Origin: Brevibacillus brevis
Lineage (GTDB): Bacteria; Bacillota; Bacilli; Brevibacillales; Brevibacillaceae
DNA: 64,000 bases
Direction: 5' to 3'
Assembly (NCBI RefSeq): GCF_001039275.2
Contig: NZ_CP030117.1
Location: 293,501-357,500, forward strand
How positions within the stretch are numbered: position 1 is the stretch's first letter; every line of letters begins with the position of its first letter. This document shows, piece by piece, positions 7,755-17,480 of this stretch. A model generated the notes under the pieces. It had not been told where the DNA came from, did no database searches, and saw only the letters and a program-made list of their open reading frames with translations. The position numbers and the translations under genes are program-made.

Positions 7755-9725
7755 ATGATTAAGAAAATGATTACTGGTTATAAAGCATCGCTATCTAAGC
7801 AGATCCTGTTATTACTCGTCTTGCTTATTGTTGTTCCTTCTGTCGTTCTGAGCCTGACCTTGACACAACTGGCACGCAACCAGTTAGAGCGCGAATTGTT
7901 GTCTCAAATCGAATCGGTTACTACGATGATTACACAAGTACTGAATAATTCGTACCAGGATTATTCTGTTACGATCGATAGCTTTGCGGATGTTCAAGTT
8001 CCGCCGGGGCAAAGTGCGGATACGTATATTTATGATCGCATCCGCAATATAGAGAAAGACATCGACAATGTTTTGGCTGCATTCATGTACTACGACAATC
8101 GATACTACAACTCGGCGAAAAAGGAAATTGATCCGACTACCCGTGAATGGTACAAGCAGGCGATGCAGCATAAAGGGCAGGTCGTTGTGACGCCACCTTA
8201 TATCGACGCGATAAGCGGAAGCTACGTGATTACGTTTGCCAAGACGCTCCCGGACGGTAAAGGAGTAGCGGGAATCGACGTTTCTATTGATCACTTAAAC
8301 GAGCTGGTAAAAACGTACAAGATCGGAGAAAAGGGATATGTGAGCTTGTTCGATCAAAACAACATAACACTGTCGCATCCGCGATTCCCGCAAGGTAAGC
8401 CGCTTGAAGACGAGCGCTTCCAAGTGATGCGTGATCAAGCGGAGGGTTCTTTCGAAATGGATGATAACGAGCTTCGTGAGTATTATCATTTCAACAAGCA
8501 AAATTCGCTCGGCTTGAACGTCGTTTCCGTAATTGATTGGAGTGAAATCAATCAAAAAACGGGGCCACTGATGCGTACTTCGTTCTTGTTCATCGTTCTT
8601 TTGCTTGCCCTCATTGCCCTGTTCGTTTGGATATTTATGAAACGCACGGTGCGACCAATTCTGCAATTAAAGCAACTGACCGACTCGATCGCACAGGGGG
8701 ATTTGACAGTCCGGTCTATTGAAAGTGGAAGAACGGATGAGATAGGGCAGCTGCAATCCAACTTTAATACGATGTCGCAATCGTTGTCGGATGTCCTGCG
8801 TCAAATTACCGATCATTCCGAGCAAATCTCTGCTTCCTCCCAGCACCTGTCTGCGAATTCGGAGGAGAACGTGCAAACGATTGAACAAGTAGCTGCCTCT
8901 ATGCAAGAAATAGCGTCCATGTCTTCCGATATGAATCAGAGTATAGATATGGTGAAGCAATCGGCGACGCAAGCGCAACAGGAGCTGGATGATGCCATCC
9001 GCATTCTGCGTGAGAGCACGGAAATGTCGCAGCTCATTACAGGTCTGGCAAGCACTGGAGAGGAGTCCCTCGGAGCGGCGAGACAACAGGTGAATATGAT
9101 TGTGGAGCATTCCACTCGTTCAAAAGATGAGATGGAGGAATTAAAACGGGTTGCTGGAGAAATTAGCGGGGTGACGAATTTCATCCAGGATATCGCCTCT
9201 CAGACGAATTTGCTTGCGCTGAATGCTGCTGTTGAAGCAGCGCGTGCCGGGCAAGAAGGCCGCGGGTTCGCTGTCGTCGCTGATGAGGTTCGCAAGCTGG
9301 CTGATCAGACAGGCTCTGCTGCTGAAAAGATCGACAGTCTGATCAGCGACGTTCAGAATCGCGTCCTTCACATGGTTAGACGCACGGAGGAAGGCGTGGA
9401 TTCTGCTACAGCGGGAAGTGATTTGACACAATCGGTTGAGCAGCGTTTTACGGAGATGTATGAGGCCATTAACCGCATTGACGCGCACCTCGCGCAAGTA
9501 GCTCGCGTCAGCCAAGGACTGATGCAATCAAATACATCGATGCTTGTTGCCTTTGGTGAATCGAGCGCCATGAGCCAAGCCACTGCCCAAGAGGTCGACC
9601 AAGTCGCAGCAGCCAGTGAAGAACAGAATGCTTCGATGGAGGAAGTGGCGGCTTCGGCAGCGCATCTTGCTAACATTGCGGAAGAGTTGCAGTCTTTGGT
9701 ACAGCGTTTTAAATTGGAGCGCTAA
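7755..9725 (+). CDS. Methyl-accepting chemotaxis protein with dCACHE sensor
   Basis: Membrane chemoreceptor of 656 residues. Layout: first membrane helix (about 15-35), extracellular double-CACHE-like sensor (about 40-270; [20 protein letters not shown] and [15 protein letters not shown] are typical), second membrane helix (about 275-300), HAMP (about 300-355), then a long signalling coiled coil. The hairpin tip that contacts CheA/CheW is intact ([20 protein letters not shown], then [16 protein letters not shown]). CACHE sensors usually bind small metabolites such as amino acids. An in-frame start 60 nt upstream is rejected because GAGAGGAG sits correctly before the ATG at 7755. The 7451-7754 gap has only weak promoter-like elements (TATACT near 7616) and an ATGTCC/GGACAT hairpin. 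Confidence 0.94.
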   Translation: MIKKMITGYKASLSKQILLLLVLLIVVPSVVLSLTLTQLARNQLERELLSQIESVTTMITQVLNNSYQDYSVTIDSFADVQVPPGQSADTYIYDRIRNIEKDIDNVLAAFMYYDNRYYNSAKKEIDPTTREWYKQAMQHKGQVVVTPPYIDAISGSYVITFAKTLPDGKGVAGIDVSIDHLNELVKTYKIGEKGYVSLFDQNNITLSHPRFPQGKPLEDERFQVMRDQAEGSFEMDDNELREYYHFNKQNSLGLNVVSVIDWSEINQKTGPLMRTSFLFIVLLLALIALFVWIFMKRTVRPILQLKQLTDSIAQGDLTVRSIESGRTDEIGQLQSNFNTMSQSLSDVLRQITDHSEQISASSQHLSANSEENVQTIEQVAASMQEIASMSSDMNQSIDMVKQSATQAQQELDDAIRILRESTEMSQLITGLASTGEESLGAARQQVNMIVEHSTRSKDEMEELKRVAGEISGVTNFIQDIASQTNLLALNAAVEAARAGQEGRGFAVVADEVRKLADQTGSAAEKIDSLISDVQNRVLHMVRRTEEGVDSATAGSDLTQSVEQRFTEMYEAINRIDAHLAQVARVSQGLMQSNTSMLVAFGESSAMSQATAQEVDQVAAASEEQNASMEEVAASAAHLANIAEELQSLVQRFKLER

Positions 9726-9751
9726 CAGTAGTTGTAGTGATAAAGAGAAAG

Positions 9752-9778
9752 AAGACCAACAGACGTTGGTCTTTTTTT
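9752..9778 (+). terminator. Terminator after the chemoreceptor
   Basis: AAGACCAAC-AGAC-GTTGGTCTT followed by a run of Ts. Confidence 0.9.
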
Positions 9779-9798
9779 GTCCTAGTTAATTGCGATAG

Positions 9799-10380
9799 TT
9801 ACCTAAGTAACGTAAGTGTAACTTCTATCGAATTATCAACAAATGATCGATTTGGACGAGATTTCATGATTACGGTCAGTCCAATTAACGATACGATAAG
9901 CGCTTGTGCGGTAGCTTTCGCGTCGATACTCGAATCCAGTTCACCTGTTTGGATACCTCGCTCGATCGTTTCTTGAAAGATAACAGAGAGGTACATTTGG
10001 TGTTCCCTTGTCAAAATCTCAAATTTTTCATCATGAGGGGCAAGTTCGACCATGGTATTAATGCAAAAGCATCCTCGGCTGAGACCTTCCGTATATTCCT
10101 CGTCGGCTACCTCTTTAAAAAAATGGCGAAATGCCTCTTTTACGGATGGCTGGTTTTGAAGCTTCGTTCGTATTTCGGAAGCACGAGACATCGTGTATCT
10201 GCGTAGTGCGGCTTCGAACAATTCTTTTTTGTCACCAAAGGTTGAGTAAATACTGGGGCGCTGGATACCCATACGGGAAGTTAAATCACTTAATGAGGTA
10301 GCTTCATACCCCTTCTCCCAAAAGAGCTGCATAGCTGCTTCTAGTACTTTTTCTTCGTCAAATTCGCGTGTTCTTGCCAT
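9799..10380 (-). CDS. TetR-family repressor
   Basis: 193 residues. The N-terminal helix-turn-helix is canonical (EKVLEAAMQLFWEKGYEATS, then MGIQRPSIYSTFGDKKELF). The C-terminal ligand domain carries GCFCINTMVELAP, typical of the TetR_C_16/YxaF-like group. It is divergent from an MFS-LLM-esterase operon whose leader holds a 28-bp palindrome matching TetR operator geometry, so it is very probably that operon's repressor. The inducing compound is unknown. GAAAGGA precedes the start. Confidence 0.92.
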   Translation of the reverse strand: MARTREFDEEKVLEAAMQLFWEKGYEATSLSDLTSRMGIQRPSIYSTFGDKKELFEAALRRYTMSRASEIRTKLQNQPSVKEAFRHFFKEVADEEYTEGLSRGCFCINTMVELAPHDEKFEILTREHQMYLSVIFQETIERGIQTGELDSSIDAKATAQALIVSLIGLTVIMKSRPNRSFVDNSIEVTLTLLR

Positions 10381-10521
10381 AAAGAGTTCCTTTCATTACT
10401 CATGTATTTGAATCTATGTAACGACCAATATTTTTTGTACTGAATGGTATTTTATATTTTATTGTTTTTCATCTGCTTTGTCAATTTCAGGGCGGTTTAT
10501 CCTAGTGTAAAAAGAATGGTG

Positions 10522-10551
10522 TTGACAGAAAAAGAAATGATGGGATATATT
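10522..10551 (+). promoter_or_regulatory. Promoter of the MFS-monooxygenase-esterase operon
   Basis: TTGACA, 18-bp spacer, TATATT. The predicted start near 10558 places the TetR operator directly downstream. Confidence 0.7.
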
Positions 10552-10560
10552 TACTGGGCA

Positions 10561-10588
10561 AAATAACGTACTGATCGGTATGTTATTT
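10561..10588. promoter_or_regulatory. 28-bp palindromic TetR-type operator
   Basis: Half-sites AAATAACGTACTGA and TCGGTATGTTATTT pair at 12 of 14 positions. It lies between the predicted transcription start and the MFS gene, where a bound TetR dimer would block transcription. Confidence 0.8.
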
Positions 10589-10627
10589 TGCCCGAAACGT
10601 AAACTAAAGGAGGTAAGGTGAAAGCAG

Positions 10628-11845
10628 ATGGAGGAAGTTATTGAAAAAGTAACGGCCAAAGCCGATAGAAAGGCGGATTCAGTGCAAGGCTCTCCCATGC
10701 CTCGCTATGTAACACTATTGTTTGCGGTTGCTTGCGGGATGTCCGTTGCGAATATCTACTTCGCGCAGCCACTACTTGATCGTTTGTCGAGTGAGTTCGG
10801 AATTGACTATTCCATCATTGGGCTTCTGATCACCCTTACACAAATCTTTTATGCAGTAGGACTGTTATTGCTTGTGCCACTGGGCGATTTATTGAACCAG
10901 CGCCGCTTGATTATCGGTCAGATGTTTTTATCTGTGGTAGCGCTGGTTATCGTAGGGACTGCCTCCACCGGCAAGGTATTATTCGCAGGGATAGCTGCAA
11001 TAGGATTGCTTGCCGTTGTGACGCAGACGATTGTTGCATTCGCGGCGACAATGGTTGCCCCCGCTAAGCGAGGACGAGTGGTTGGAGTAGTTACAAGTGG
11101 AATCGTGATTGGCATACTTCTAGCGCGAACCATTGCAGGAGTTTTAACAGATCTTGCGGGGTGGCGTTCTGTATATCTGGTCTCTGCTGCATTTCTATTG
11201 ATAATGGTTTGCATATTATTTCGGGTATTGCCAAATAGAGAGCGGGAGGTAAAACCGCTATCCTATCTCCAGTTGCTTAGGTCGGTACTGATGTTGTTCG
11301 CACAAGAACGGCTATTACGTATTCGCTCTGTTCTGGCTATGCTGATTTTTGCTGCTTTTAGTATTTTGTGGACGCCATTGGTACTGCCTCTGAGTGCACC
11401 TCCATTATCTTTGTCGCATACGGAAATCGGGGCGTTTGGCCTCGCAGGAGTTGCCGGAGCGTTAGCTGCAGCAAGGGCAGGGAAGCTTGCAGATCGCGGT
11501 TACGGACAGAGAACGACGGGCATTGCTTTGAGCCTATTGCTACTTTCGTGGCTGTTAATCAGCTATATAGAACAGTCGTTAGTTGCCTTGGTGATCGGTA
11601 TCGTTTTGCTTGATTTGGCGGTACAGGCCGTGCATGTTACGAATCAAAGTATGATCTTCACCTTGGGTGCAGAGGCGCGGAGTCGGCTCACCGCAGGGTA
11701 TATGGTTTTCTATTCGATTGGCTCTTCTGCTGGCTCCATTGCCTCGACCTATACATATGCGCATTTTGGTTGGGAGGGAGTATGCTTGCTCGGAGCCGCA
11801 GTCAGTGCTTTGGCTCTGGTGTATTGGGCAGTGACCAGACGCTAG
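10628..11845 (+). CDS. MFS transporter, first gene of a TetR-controlled operon
   Basis: 405 residues. A hydrophilic N-terminal extension of about 25 residues precedes 12 predicted helices. Helix 1 has SVANIYFAQPLLDRL, a signature of the YnfM/YgaY-type sugar-efflux/drug-efflux group, followed by VPLGDLLNQRRLI (motif A position). Exporter function is likely. It is cotranscribed with a flavin monooxygenase and an esterase; an inducible pump with two modifying enzymes suggests removal and breakdown of one xenobiotic, which is inference. AAAGGAGG lies somewhat far from the ATG. Confidence 0.87.
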   Translation: MEEVIEKVTAKADRKADSVQGSPMPRYVTLLFAVACGMSVANIYFAQPLLDRLSSEFGIDYSIIGLLITLTQIFYAVGLLLLVPLGDLLNQRRLIIGQMFLSVVALVIVGTASTGKVLFAGIAAIGLLAVVTQTIVAFAATMVAPAKRGRVVGVVTSGIVIGILLARTIAGVLTDLAGWRSVYLVSAAFLLIMVCILFRVLPNREREVKPLSYLQLLRSVLMLFAQERLLRIRSVLAMLIFAAFSILWTPLVLPLSAPPLSLSHTEIGAFGLAGVAGALAAARAGKLADRGYGQRTTGIALSLLLLSWLLISYIEQSLVALVIGIVLLDLAVQAVHVTNQSMIFTLGAEARSRLTAGYMVFYSIGSSAGSIASTYTYAHFGWEGVCLLGAAVSALALVYWAVTRR

Positions 11846-11898
11846 TTTGCAAAGGGATGTACTAATAGTTCGAAGTGAAGATAAAGGAGAGAGGGTCT

Positions 11899-12969
11899 GT
11901 GGAGATCGGGATTACTTCGTTTGTGGAAACGACACCGGATGTTCAGACAGGTGAAGTGATGAGCCACGCACAGCGATTGCGTGAAGTTGTCGAGGAAATT
12001 GTCCTCGCTGATCAGGTTGGGCTTGATGTATTTGGCATAGGTGAACATCATCGCAAGGATTATGCTGCTTCTTCTCCAGCAATGGTGCTGTCTGCGGCTG
12101 CGCCATTGACAAAAAGGATTCGGCTGACCAGTGCAGTGACAGTGCTTTCTTCGGCTGATCCAGTGCGTGTTTTTCAAGATTTTGCTACACTCGACGGCAT
12201 TTCAAATGGACGGGCAGAGATTATGGCGGGACGGGGTTCCTTTATCGAGTCTTTTCCCCTGTTCGGCTATGACTTGAATGACTATGATGAGCTGTTTGAA
12301 GAACATTTGGAACTGCTCCTGAAAATACAGGCGTCCGAAAAAGTAACCTGGAGGGGCGGTCATCGTCCAGCTATTCAGAACTTGGGCGTGTATCCACGGC
12401 CCGTTCAGAAACCTTTACCCATATGGATTGGCAGCGGAGGTAATCAGGAATCTGTTGTTCGTGCAGGTCTGCTGGGATTGCCGCTGATGCTGGCGATCAT
12501 TGGTGGAAGTCCGCGGCAGTTTGCGCCACTTGTACAGCTTTACAAGAAGGTGGCCATGCACGCTGGTCATGACGTATCGCGATTAACAGTTGGGTCACAT
12601 TCACTCGGATTTGTTGCAGAAGATACGGAACGGGCGGCAGATACATTCTTCCCTTCTACCCAAGCAGGAATGAATAAAATCGGAAGGGAGCGGGGCTGGG
12701 CGCATTATAACCGTGCTAGCTTCGATGCCGCACGCAGCTTCGAAGGAGCATTGTATGTGGGTGATCCGGAGACGGTTGCTCAAAAGATTATCTACCTTCG
12801 CAAACATGTAGGCATGACGCGCTTTATGATGTATGTGCCGATATCCACGATGCCGCATGAACTGGTAATGAGAGCGATTGAGCTCTTAGGAACAGAGGTA
12901 GCCCCTCGGGTGCGAGAAGAAATAACCAAGTGGGAAGCAGAGACGCAGCAAGAATCAGCATTTGCTTAA
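11899..12969 (+). CDS. LLM-class flavin-dependent monooxygenase
   Basis: Luciferase-like protein of 356 residues that would use reduced FMN from a partner reductase to oxidise an organic substrate. Family landmarks: EHHRKDYAASSPAMVLSAAA near the N-terminus, RIRLTSAVTVLSSADPVRVF, GRAEIMAGRGSF, and PIWIGSGGNQESV. The start is taken as GTG at 11899, giving the conserved VEIGITSF beginning and good spacing from AAAGGAGA; an upstream in-frame GTG at 11875 precedes that site and is rejected. It follows the MFS gene by 53 nt and the esterase follows by 13 nt, so one operon is likely. Confidence 0.92.
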   Translation: MEIGITSFVETTPDVQTGEVMSHAQRLREVVEEIVLADQVGLDVFGIGEHHRKDYAASSPAMVLSAAAPLTKRIRLTSAVTVLSSADPVRVFQDFATLDGISNGRAEIMAGRGSFIESFPLFGYDLNDYDELFEEHLELLLKIQASEKVTWRGGHRPAIQNLGVYPRPVQKPLPIWIGSGGNQESVVRAGLLGLPLMLAIIGGSPRQFAPLVQLYKKVAMHAGHDVSRLTVGSHSLGFVAEDTERAADTFFPSTQAGMNKIGRERGWAHYNRASFDAARSFEGALYVGDPETVAQKIIYLRKHVGMTRFMMYVPISTMPHELVMRAIELLGTEVAPRVREEITKWEAETQQESAFA

Positions 12970-12982
12970 TGGAGGGATTCAC

Positions 12983-13924
12983 GTGGATTTTCATCGTCGA
13001 GTACTGCCGGAATTAAGGCACACATTAGCACAATTCCCTGGTTTTCAACTCAAAGAAAATTTGGAGTCGAGCAGGGACATGCTGAAAAATCCGCCTATTG
13101 TGAAGTCAGATCACGTATGTACAACAAGTCGAATGATTCCGGGCGCAGCAGGAGAGATGCTAGCTAAAATATACGAGCCCGTCCAGCGAACAGGTAGTAA
13201 ACTTCCTGCTATGCTGTGGATTCACGGAGGAGGCTATGTGATGGGGCATCCCGATATGGATGACGCTCTGTGCGAACGTTTTGTACAAGCGGCTAATTGT
13301 GTCGTCGTATCGGTTGATTATCGTCTGGCTCCCGAGCATCCTTATCCAGCTGCCATCCATGACTGTTACGCCGGTTTAACGTGGATGACAGACGAAGCTG
13401 AGTCACTCGGCATCGATTTGGAGAGGGTTGCGATTGCTGGTGCAAGCGGGGGAGGGGGGCTGACCGCAGCACTTGCTTTAATGGCTCGCGACAAAGGCGG
13501 ACCAGCCCTTATCTTCCAGATGCCGTTGTATCCGATGATCGATAACCGTAATCGTACAGCGTCGAGTTATGAAATTGAGGCGGAAAATGCAACCTGGAAC
13601 CGGACAAACAATTTGGCTGCTTGGAGCATGTACCTAGGCAAAGATGCCGAGGACAGTCAGGTATCCGCATATGCGGTGCCGTCGAGAGCAGAAAGCTTGG
13701 CGGGGCTGCCGCCGACTTATACGTGCGTAGGACAGCTCGATCTGTTCCGAGATGAGACGATCGAATATGTGACGCGCCTTGCGCAAGCGGGTATAGACGT
13801 AGAATTTCATCTGTATCCCGGCTGCTACCACTGCTTTGAAGTATTTGTTCCCGAAGCAGAAGTGAGCCAGCGCGCCAGCCAAAGCTATATAGATGCGATG
13901 GCAAGAGCGCTTAATCCTAAATAA
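12983..13924 (+). CDS. Alpha/beta-hydrolase, hormone-sensitive-lipase family esterase
   Basis: 313 residues. Oxyanion-hole motif HGGGYVMGH, nucleophile motif GASGGG (Ser in GxSxG), a probable catalytic Asp in LFRDE and His in GCYHCFE: a complete triad. HSL-type enzymes hydrolyse short-chain esters, and some cleave pesticide or antibiotic esters. The usual GDSAGG is GASGGG here. GTG at 12983 is chosen because GGAGGG lies 6 nt upstream; the in-frame TTG at 12962 precedes that site. It is the last gene of the TetR operon, and a terminator follows. Confidence 0.9.
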   Translation: MDFHRRVLPELRHTLAQFPGFQLKENLESSRDMLKNPPIVKSDHVCTTSRMIPGAAGEMLAKIYEPVQRTGSKLPAMLWIHGGGYVMGHPDMDDALCERFVQAANCVVVSVDYRLAPEHPYPAAIHDCYAGLTWMTDEAESLGIDLERVAIAGASGGGGLTAALALMARDKGGPALIFQMPLYPMIDNRNRTASSYEIEAENATWNRTNNLAAWSMYLGKDAEDSQVSAYAVPSRAESLAGLPPTYTCVGQLDLFRDETIEYVTRLAQAGIDVEFHLYPGCYHCFEVFVPEAEVSQRASQSYIDAMARALNPK

Positions 13925-13936
13925 TCGAGGAGACAA

Positions 13937-13983
13937 AAAGCACAACAACCGATCGAGAGAGATCTCGGCGATTGTTGTGCTTT
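13937..13983 (+). terminator. Terminator of the TetR-controlled operon
   Basis: 12-bp stem AAAGCACAACAA/TTGTTGTGCTTT with an inner CGAGA/TCTCG pairing, 13 nt past the stop. Confidence 0.9.
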
Positions 13984-14179
13984 CAATCATGTAACCCAGT
14001 TTAGAAGAAAATGTTTTTTCAGTAATATATTTTTGGTTATATTTTTCTCGAATATATCGATTTACAAATTGTTTATAAAGTGAATATAATAATTAACGTT
14101 AGGAAAATATATTTTACAAATAAACAAACAATTCGGAAGTGAAGCACAACGCAAGGCAGAGGAATAATTTTACTAACCA

Positions 14180-14210
14180 TTAGGAATGCTTTCTATGATC
14201 GCTTTCCTAA
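14180..14210 (+). other. Leader hairpin upstream of the amino acid permease
   Basis: TTAGGAA ... TTCCTAA with a 17-nt loop. The 13984-14246 gap is otherwise very A+T-rich, with a TATAAT near 14086; I see no recognisable riboswitch. Confidence 0.3.
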
Positions 14211-14246
14211 AATACCGCCAACAGCAGAGAGGAAGAGGAAGCTTAC

Positions 14247-15626
14247 GTGGGAAACAAGGAACTGAAGAGAGGTCTGGAAGCCCGTCATATTCAGATGATT
14301 GCTTTGGGCGGTACGATTGGTGTTGGGCTATTTATGGGGTCGGCCAGCACGATTAAGTGGACAGGCCCATCCGTCATGCTAGCTTATGCAATTGTAGGAA
14401 TTTTTATTTTTTTCATCATGCGTGCAATGGGTGAAATGTTGTATATGGAACCGAGTACGGGTTCATTCGCGACCTTTGGACATAAGTATATCCATCCGTT
14501 AGCAGGTTATATGACGGCTTGGAGTAACTGGTTCCAGTGGGTCGTTGTCGGGATGGCAGAGATCATTGCCGTCGGGACTTACATGCAGTATTGGTTCCCG
14601 GATTTACCGCCTTGGATTCCAGGCATTATTGCGATGGTTATTCTCGGTGCAGCAAACCTGGTTTCGGTAAAATCATTTGGTGAATTTGAGTTTTGGTTTG
14701 CCATGATCAAGATTGTAACGATCGTTTTGATGATTATTGCAGGATTTGGATTGATCTTCTTTGGTATTGGAAATGGTGGAAACGCAATCGGATTATCGAA
14801 TCTGTGGGAGAATGGCGGATTCTTTACAGGCGGTTGGACAGGCTTTTTCTTTGCTCTTTCCTTGGTGATCGGGGCGTATCAAGGTGTCGAGCTCATCGGA
14901 ATTACAGCAGGGGAAGCAAAAGACCCGAAAAAAACATTAAGAAGTGCGATCCAAAGTATCATTTGGCGCATTTTGATTTTCTATATTGGTGCGATTTTTG
15001 TTATTGTAACCGTTTACCCTTGGGATCAATTGCAGGCAATCGGCAGTCCGTTCGTTGCTACTTTTGCGAAAATTGGTATTACCGCAGCGGCAGGTCTCAT
15101 TAACTTTGTCGTGATCACTGCTGCCATGTCTGGCTGTAATAGCGGGATTTATAGTGCAGGGCGTATGCTGTATACCTTAGGTGTAAATGGCCAAGCCCCG
15201 AAAGTTTTTACGAAGCTGTCTTCGAATGGTGTACCGTTGTTAGGTACGATTGGTGTTCTGCTCGGTCTAGGTATTGGCGTTATCTTAAGCTATATCGCTC
15301 CAGAAAATCTCTTCGTGTATGTGTACAGTGCGAGTGTACTACCTGGTATGGTTCCGTGGTTTGTCATTTTGATCAGTCAAATCAGATTCCGTAAAGCAAA
15401 GGGAGCTGAAATGGACAACCATCCATTTAAAATGCCTTTTGCCCCAGTGACCAACTATTTGACCATTGCTTTTCTCATCACGGTACTCATCGGTATGTGG
15501 ATCAATGATGAGACACGCGTCTCCCTGATTGCCGGGATTGTCTTCTTGGCGATTGTGGTCATCAGTTTCTTTGCACTAGGAATAAACAAGGCAGTACCGC
15601 TGGACGAGCAAGCAAACAAGAAATAG
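14247..15626 (+). CDS. Amino acid permease, APC superfamily (AAT family)
   Basis: 459 residues with 12 predicted helices. The family signature is clear: [20 protein letters not shown] then VGLFMGSAS in helix 1, and [19 protein letters not shown] in helix 6. Such proteins import amino acids (alanine, serine, glycine, proline, GABA or aromatic types) with protons. Similarity to Bacillus AapA/YtnA-type permeases is apparent, but the substrate cannot be assigned. The start is GTG at 14247 after a GAGGAAGAGGAAG purine stretch. Monocistronic with its own terminator. Confidence 0.92.
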   Translation: MGNKELKRGLEARHIQMIALGGTIGVGLFMGSASTIKWTGPSVMLAYAIVGIFIFFIMRAMGEMLYMEPSTGSFATFGHKYIHPLAGYMTAWSNWFQWVVVGMAEIIAVGTYMQYWFPDLPPWIPGIIAMVILGAANLVSVKSFGEFEFWFAMIKIVTIVLMIIAGFGLIFFGIGNGGNAIGLSNLWENGGFFTGGWTGFFFALSLVIGAYQGVELIGITAGEAKDPKKTLRSAIQSIIWRILIFYIGAIFVIVTVYPWDQLQAIGSPFVATFAKIGITAAAGLINFVVITAAMSGCNSGIYSAGRMLYTLGVNGQAPKVFTKLSSNGVPLLGTIGVLLGLGIGVILSYIAPENLFVYVYSASVLPGMVPWFVILISQIRFRKAKGAEMDNHPFKMPFAPVTNYLTIAFLITVLIGMWINDETRVSLIAGIVFLAIVVISFFALGINKAVPLDEQANKK

Positions 15627-15633
15627 CGAAAGG

Positions 15634-15659
15634 GACCAACAGTAGTTGGTCTTTTTTTT
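15634..15659 (+). terminator. Terminator after the permease
   Basis: GACCAAC-AGTA-GTTGGTC followed by eight Ts; almost the same stem as the one after the chemoreceptor (9752-9778). Confidence 0.92.
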
Positions 15660-15813
15660 GTTCATCAAATCGCCTTTGTACGGCATACCTACTTCGTTTA
15701 TCATTAGGATGACTGGACTGGTTAACCGTCTTCGGCTGCCAATGTCCGGGCTCGTCAATGGGTAGACTAAAGCGGGATACTCATTCATGATCTGAGAAAA
15801 AAGGAGCATAAGA

Positions 15814-16338
15814 ATGAAACAACGCAACTATACACCGATTATCGTTATTCTCACCATAGCGATTAACACGCTTATCGCCATCTTGTACTTCATGCCGAAG
15901 AACAATGATTTCAGCCATCTCGACCTGACGTTTCTGCCGTTTTTTAATGCGGTCATGAACAGCTTCACCTTTGTATTTTTGATTGCCGCGCTTGTTTCCA
16001 TCGTGAAGTACAAAAACATTAAGATGCATCGAGGATATATTTTTGCAGCCTTCTCCACAACAGCGCTTTTCTTGGTTTCGTATGTGATCTACCACGGAAT
16101 GGCACCTAGCACTTCTTTCGGGGGAGAGGGGATTCTGCGTCCGATTTATTACTTCATCTTGATTACACATATTTTGTTGTCGGCGATTATCGTTCCATTT
16201 GCGCTGATTACGACTGCACGTGGACTCAACATGAAGGTGGAAAAACATAAAAAAATCGCACGCTGGACGATGCCGATGTGGTTGTATGTCAGTGCGACGG
16301 GTGTCATTGTTTACATCATGATTTCTCCGTATTATTAA
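15814..16338 (+). CDS. DUF420 membrane protein (YozB/CtaM family)
   Basis: 174 residues with about five membrane helices and conserved His residues (MHRGYIFAAF, YHGMAPSTSF, ITHILLSAIIVPFALIT), the DUF420 pattern. The Bacillus/Staphylococcus member CtaM is needed to assemble heme-copper cytochrome oxidase. No oxidase gene lies nearby, so this role is by family only. Good AAAGGAG site. A terminator shared with the convergent PepSY gene follows. Confidence 0.87.
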   Translation: MKQRNYTPIIVILTIAINTLIAILYFMPKNNDFSHLDLTFLPFFNAVMNSFTFVFLIAALVSIVKYKNIKMHRGYIFAAFSTTALFLVSYVIYHGMAPSTSFGGEGILRPIYYFILITHILLSAIIVPFALITTARGLNMKVEKHKKIARWTMPMWLYVSATGVIVYIMISPYY

Positions 16339-16340
16339 TC

Positions 16341-16381
16341 AAAAAAAGAGCATTAGCTGCTATAGCTAACGCTCTTTTTTT
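16341..16381. terminator. Bidirectional terminator
   Basis: AAAAAAAGAGCATTAGCT/AGCTAACGCTCTTTTTTT with one mismatch, between convergent genes. Confidence 0.9.
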
Positions 16382-16394
16382 ATGGACGAAGCCT

Positions 16395-16904
16395 TTATAT
16401 TTTCGATTCACGTTTCTTAAACCAGCGTTTGGGCAGGAAATAAATAAGCCCAGAAACAACAAGAAAAGCCGTTAAGATGGAGATAATCTCTAACACAGTC
16501 ACATAGTTAAGATCTTCCCATTCGCCCACATGTAATCCGTAGAAGAAATCTAAAATGGGATCTTGTTTCAAGGCAGTGATGTGCCCTTCAGAAGAAACAG
16601 TCAGCCGCAGTATCGGATCTCTGTTGACGTACACTTTGAAAGAGTCACCTGATTTTGCAATCGATCTGATTTCATCCCAAGAATATTCCCCCGTTTCTAC
16701 TAACTTCTCTCCCACATAGGCAATGGTTAGCTTTTCTGATTGGGCAGGTACCTCGATCATTGTGGTTTTCAAGTCAGTGGCTTTTTCCTGATACCAAGGG
16801 ACATTTAACAGGAGAAAACCAGTAATGGCCCACATCAGCAAGAAAAGGCTAACGATGAGTCCGATGTAGCGGTGGAAGTTACGGTTCCACTTCTTAGATA
16901 GCAT
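16395..16904 (-). CDS. PepSY-associated membrane protein
   Basis: 169 residues: an N-terminal membrane helix preceded by FHRYIG (PepSY_TM pattern, about 12-33), an extracytoplasmic domain of about 100 residues resembling PepSY, then FFYGLHVGEW and a second helix (about 135-160) ending in a basic tail. FxHxxxG-type His motifs occur in flavin/heme electron-transfer relatives of this family. Function here is unknown. GAGGAG precedes the ATG by 11 nt. Confidence 0.8.
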   Translation of the reverse strand: MLSKKWNRNFHRYIGLIVSLFLLMWAITGFLLLNVPWYQEKATDLKTTMIEVPAQSEKLTIAYVGEKLVETGEYSWDEIRSIAKSGDSFKVYVNRDPILRLTVSSEGHITALKQDPILDFFYGLHVGEWEDLNYVTVLEIISILTAFLVVSGLIYFLPKRWFKKRESKI

Positions 16905-17021
16905 GCAGGGTTACTCCTCTCGATGACGTTCTAGATGATTATATAAACTTCGTTGATAAAAGGAGATGGCTCAGATTAGCTTTTTTCCTTGAACAATTCG
17001 TGAAAACGGGGCGTAGTGCAT

Positions 17022-17339
17022 CTACCAATCCCATTGGCTTTGTTTGATTCCGAGATTTACGGCGAGTATGGAAGCAATCGGTTGCTTGATGGGGGCAAGT
17101 GAATTTGCCGTGCAACTGGACTCTGGCTGATAATTCAATTCTTGTGCTTTTTGAATATCGGCTTCGGCTAGATTGTTGGTTTTGTTTGCTTGCTCATAAC
17201 AGGGAGGTGAAATATACGTCTTGTTCGTATGCTCCAATATGATTCGTGTATCGGGTGAGGGGCCTGCCTCAACAGGAATGGAAAGCACGCCTGCTACTAC
17301 GATTACAGCACCAATACCAATAAGAAGTCCTCGCTTCAT
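17022..17339 (-). CDS. Small exported protein, unknown function
   Basis: 105 residues with a signal peptide or membrane anchor (MKRGLLIGIGAVIVVAGVLS, ending IPVEAG). The mature part has two Cys (ISPPCYEQAN and ESSCTANS) that could form a disulfide outside the cell. The short pattern SPPCYEQA and the C-terminal SLAPIKQPIASILAVNLGI do not match a family I know. The ATG at 17339 has GGAG 8 nt upstream; an in-frame GTG at 17348 overlaps that site and is rejected. Confidence 0.65.
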   Translation of the reverse strand: MKRGLLIGIGAVIVVAGVLSIPVEAGPSPDTRIILEHTNKTYISPPCYEQANKTNNLAEADIQKAQELNYQPESSCTANSLAPIKQPIASILAVNLGIKQSQWDW

Positions 17340-17440
17340 CCTATTCACTCCATCTATTTAGTAAAGGATTGTCCAAATAAGCCGATTTATTGTAACACCT
17401 TATCTCCAAGTCAGTAATGGCTCAATGTAGCTATTTACAT

Positions 17441-17473
17441 AAAAACCACCGCCTCCAATCTGGGACGGTGGTT
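17441..17473 (-). terminator. Terminator of mph
   Basis: On the minus strand AACCACCG/CGGTGGTT with a 14-nt loop and TTTTT after the stem, just past the mph stop. Confidence 0.85.
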
Positions 17474-17480
17474 GGTTTAT

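Noticed and set aside
9752-15659. Nearly identical terminator stems GACCAAC/GTTGGTC at 9754-9771 and 15634-15651, considered as a mobile repeat
   Set aside because: Only the short stem is shared; loops and flanks differ, as for independent terminators.
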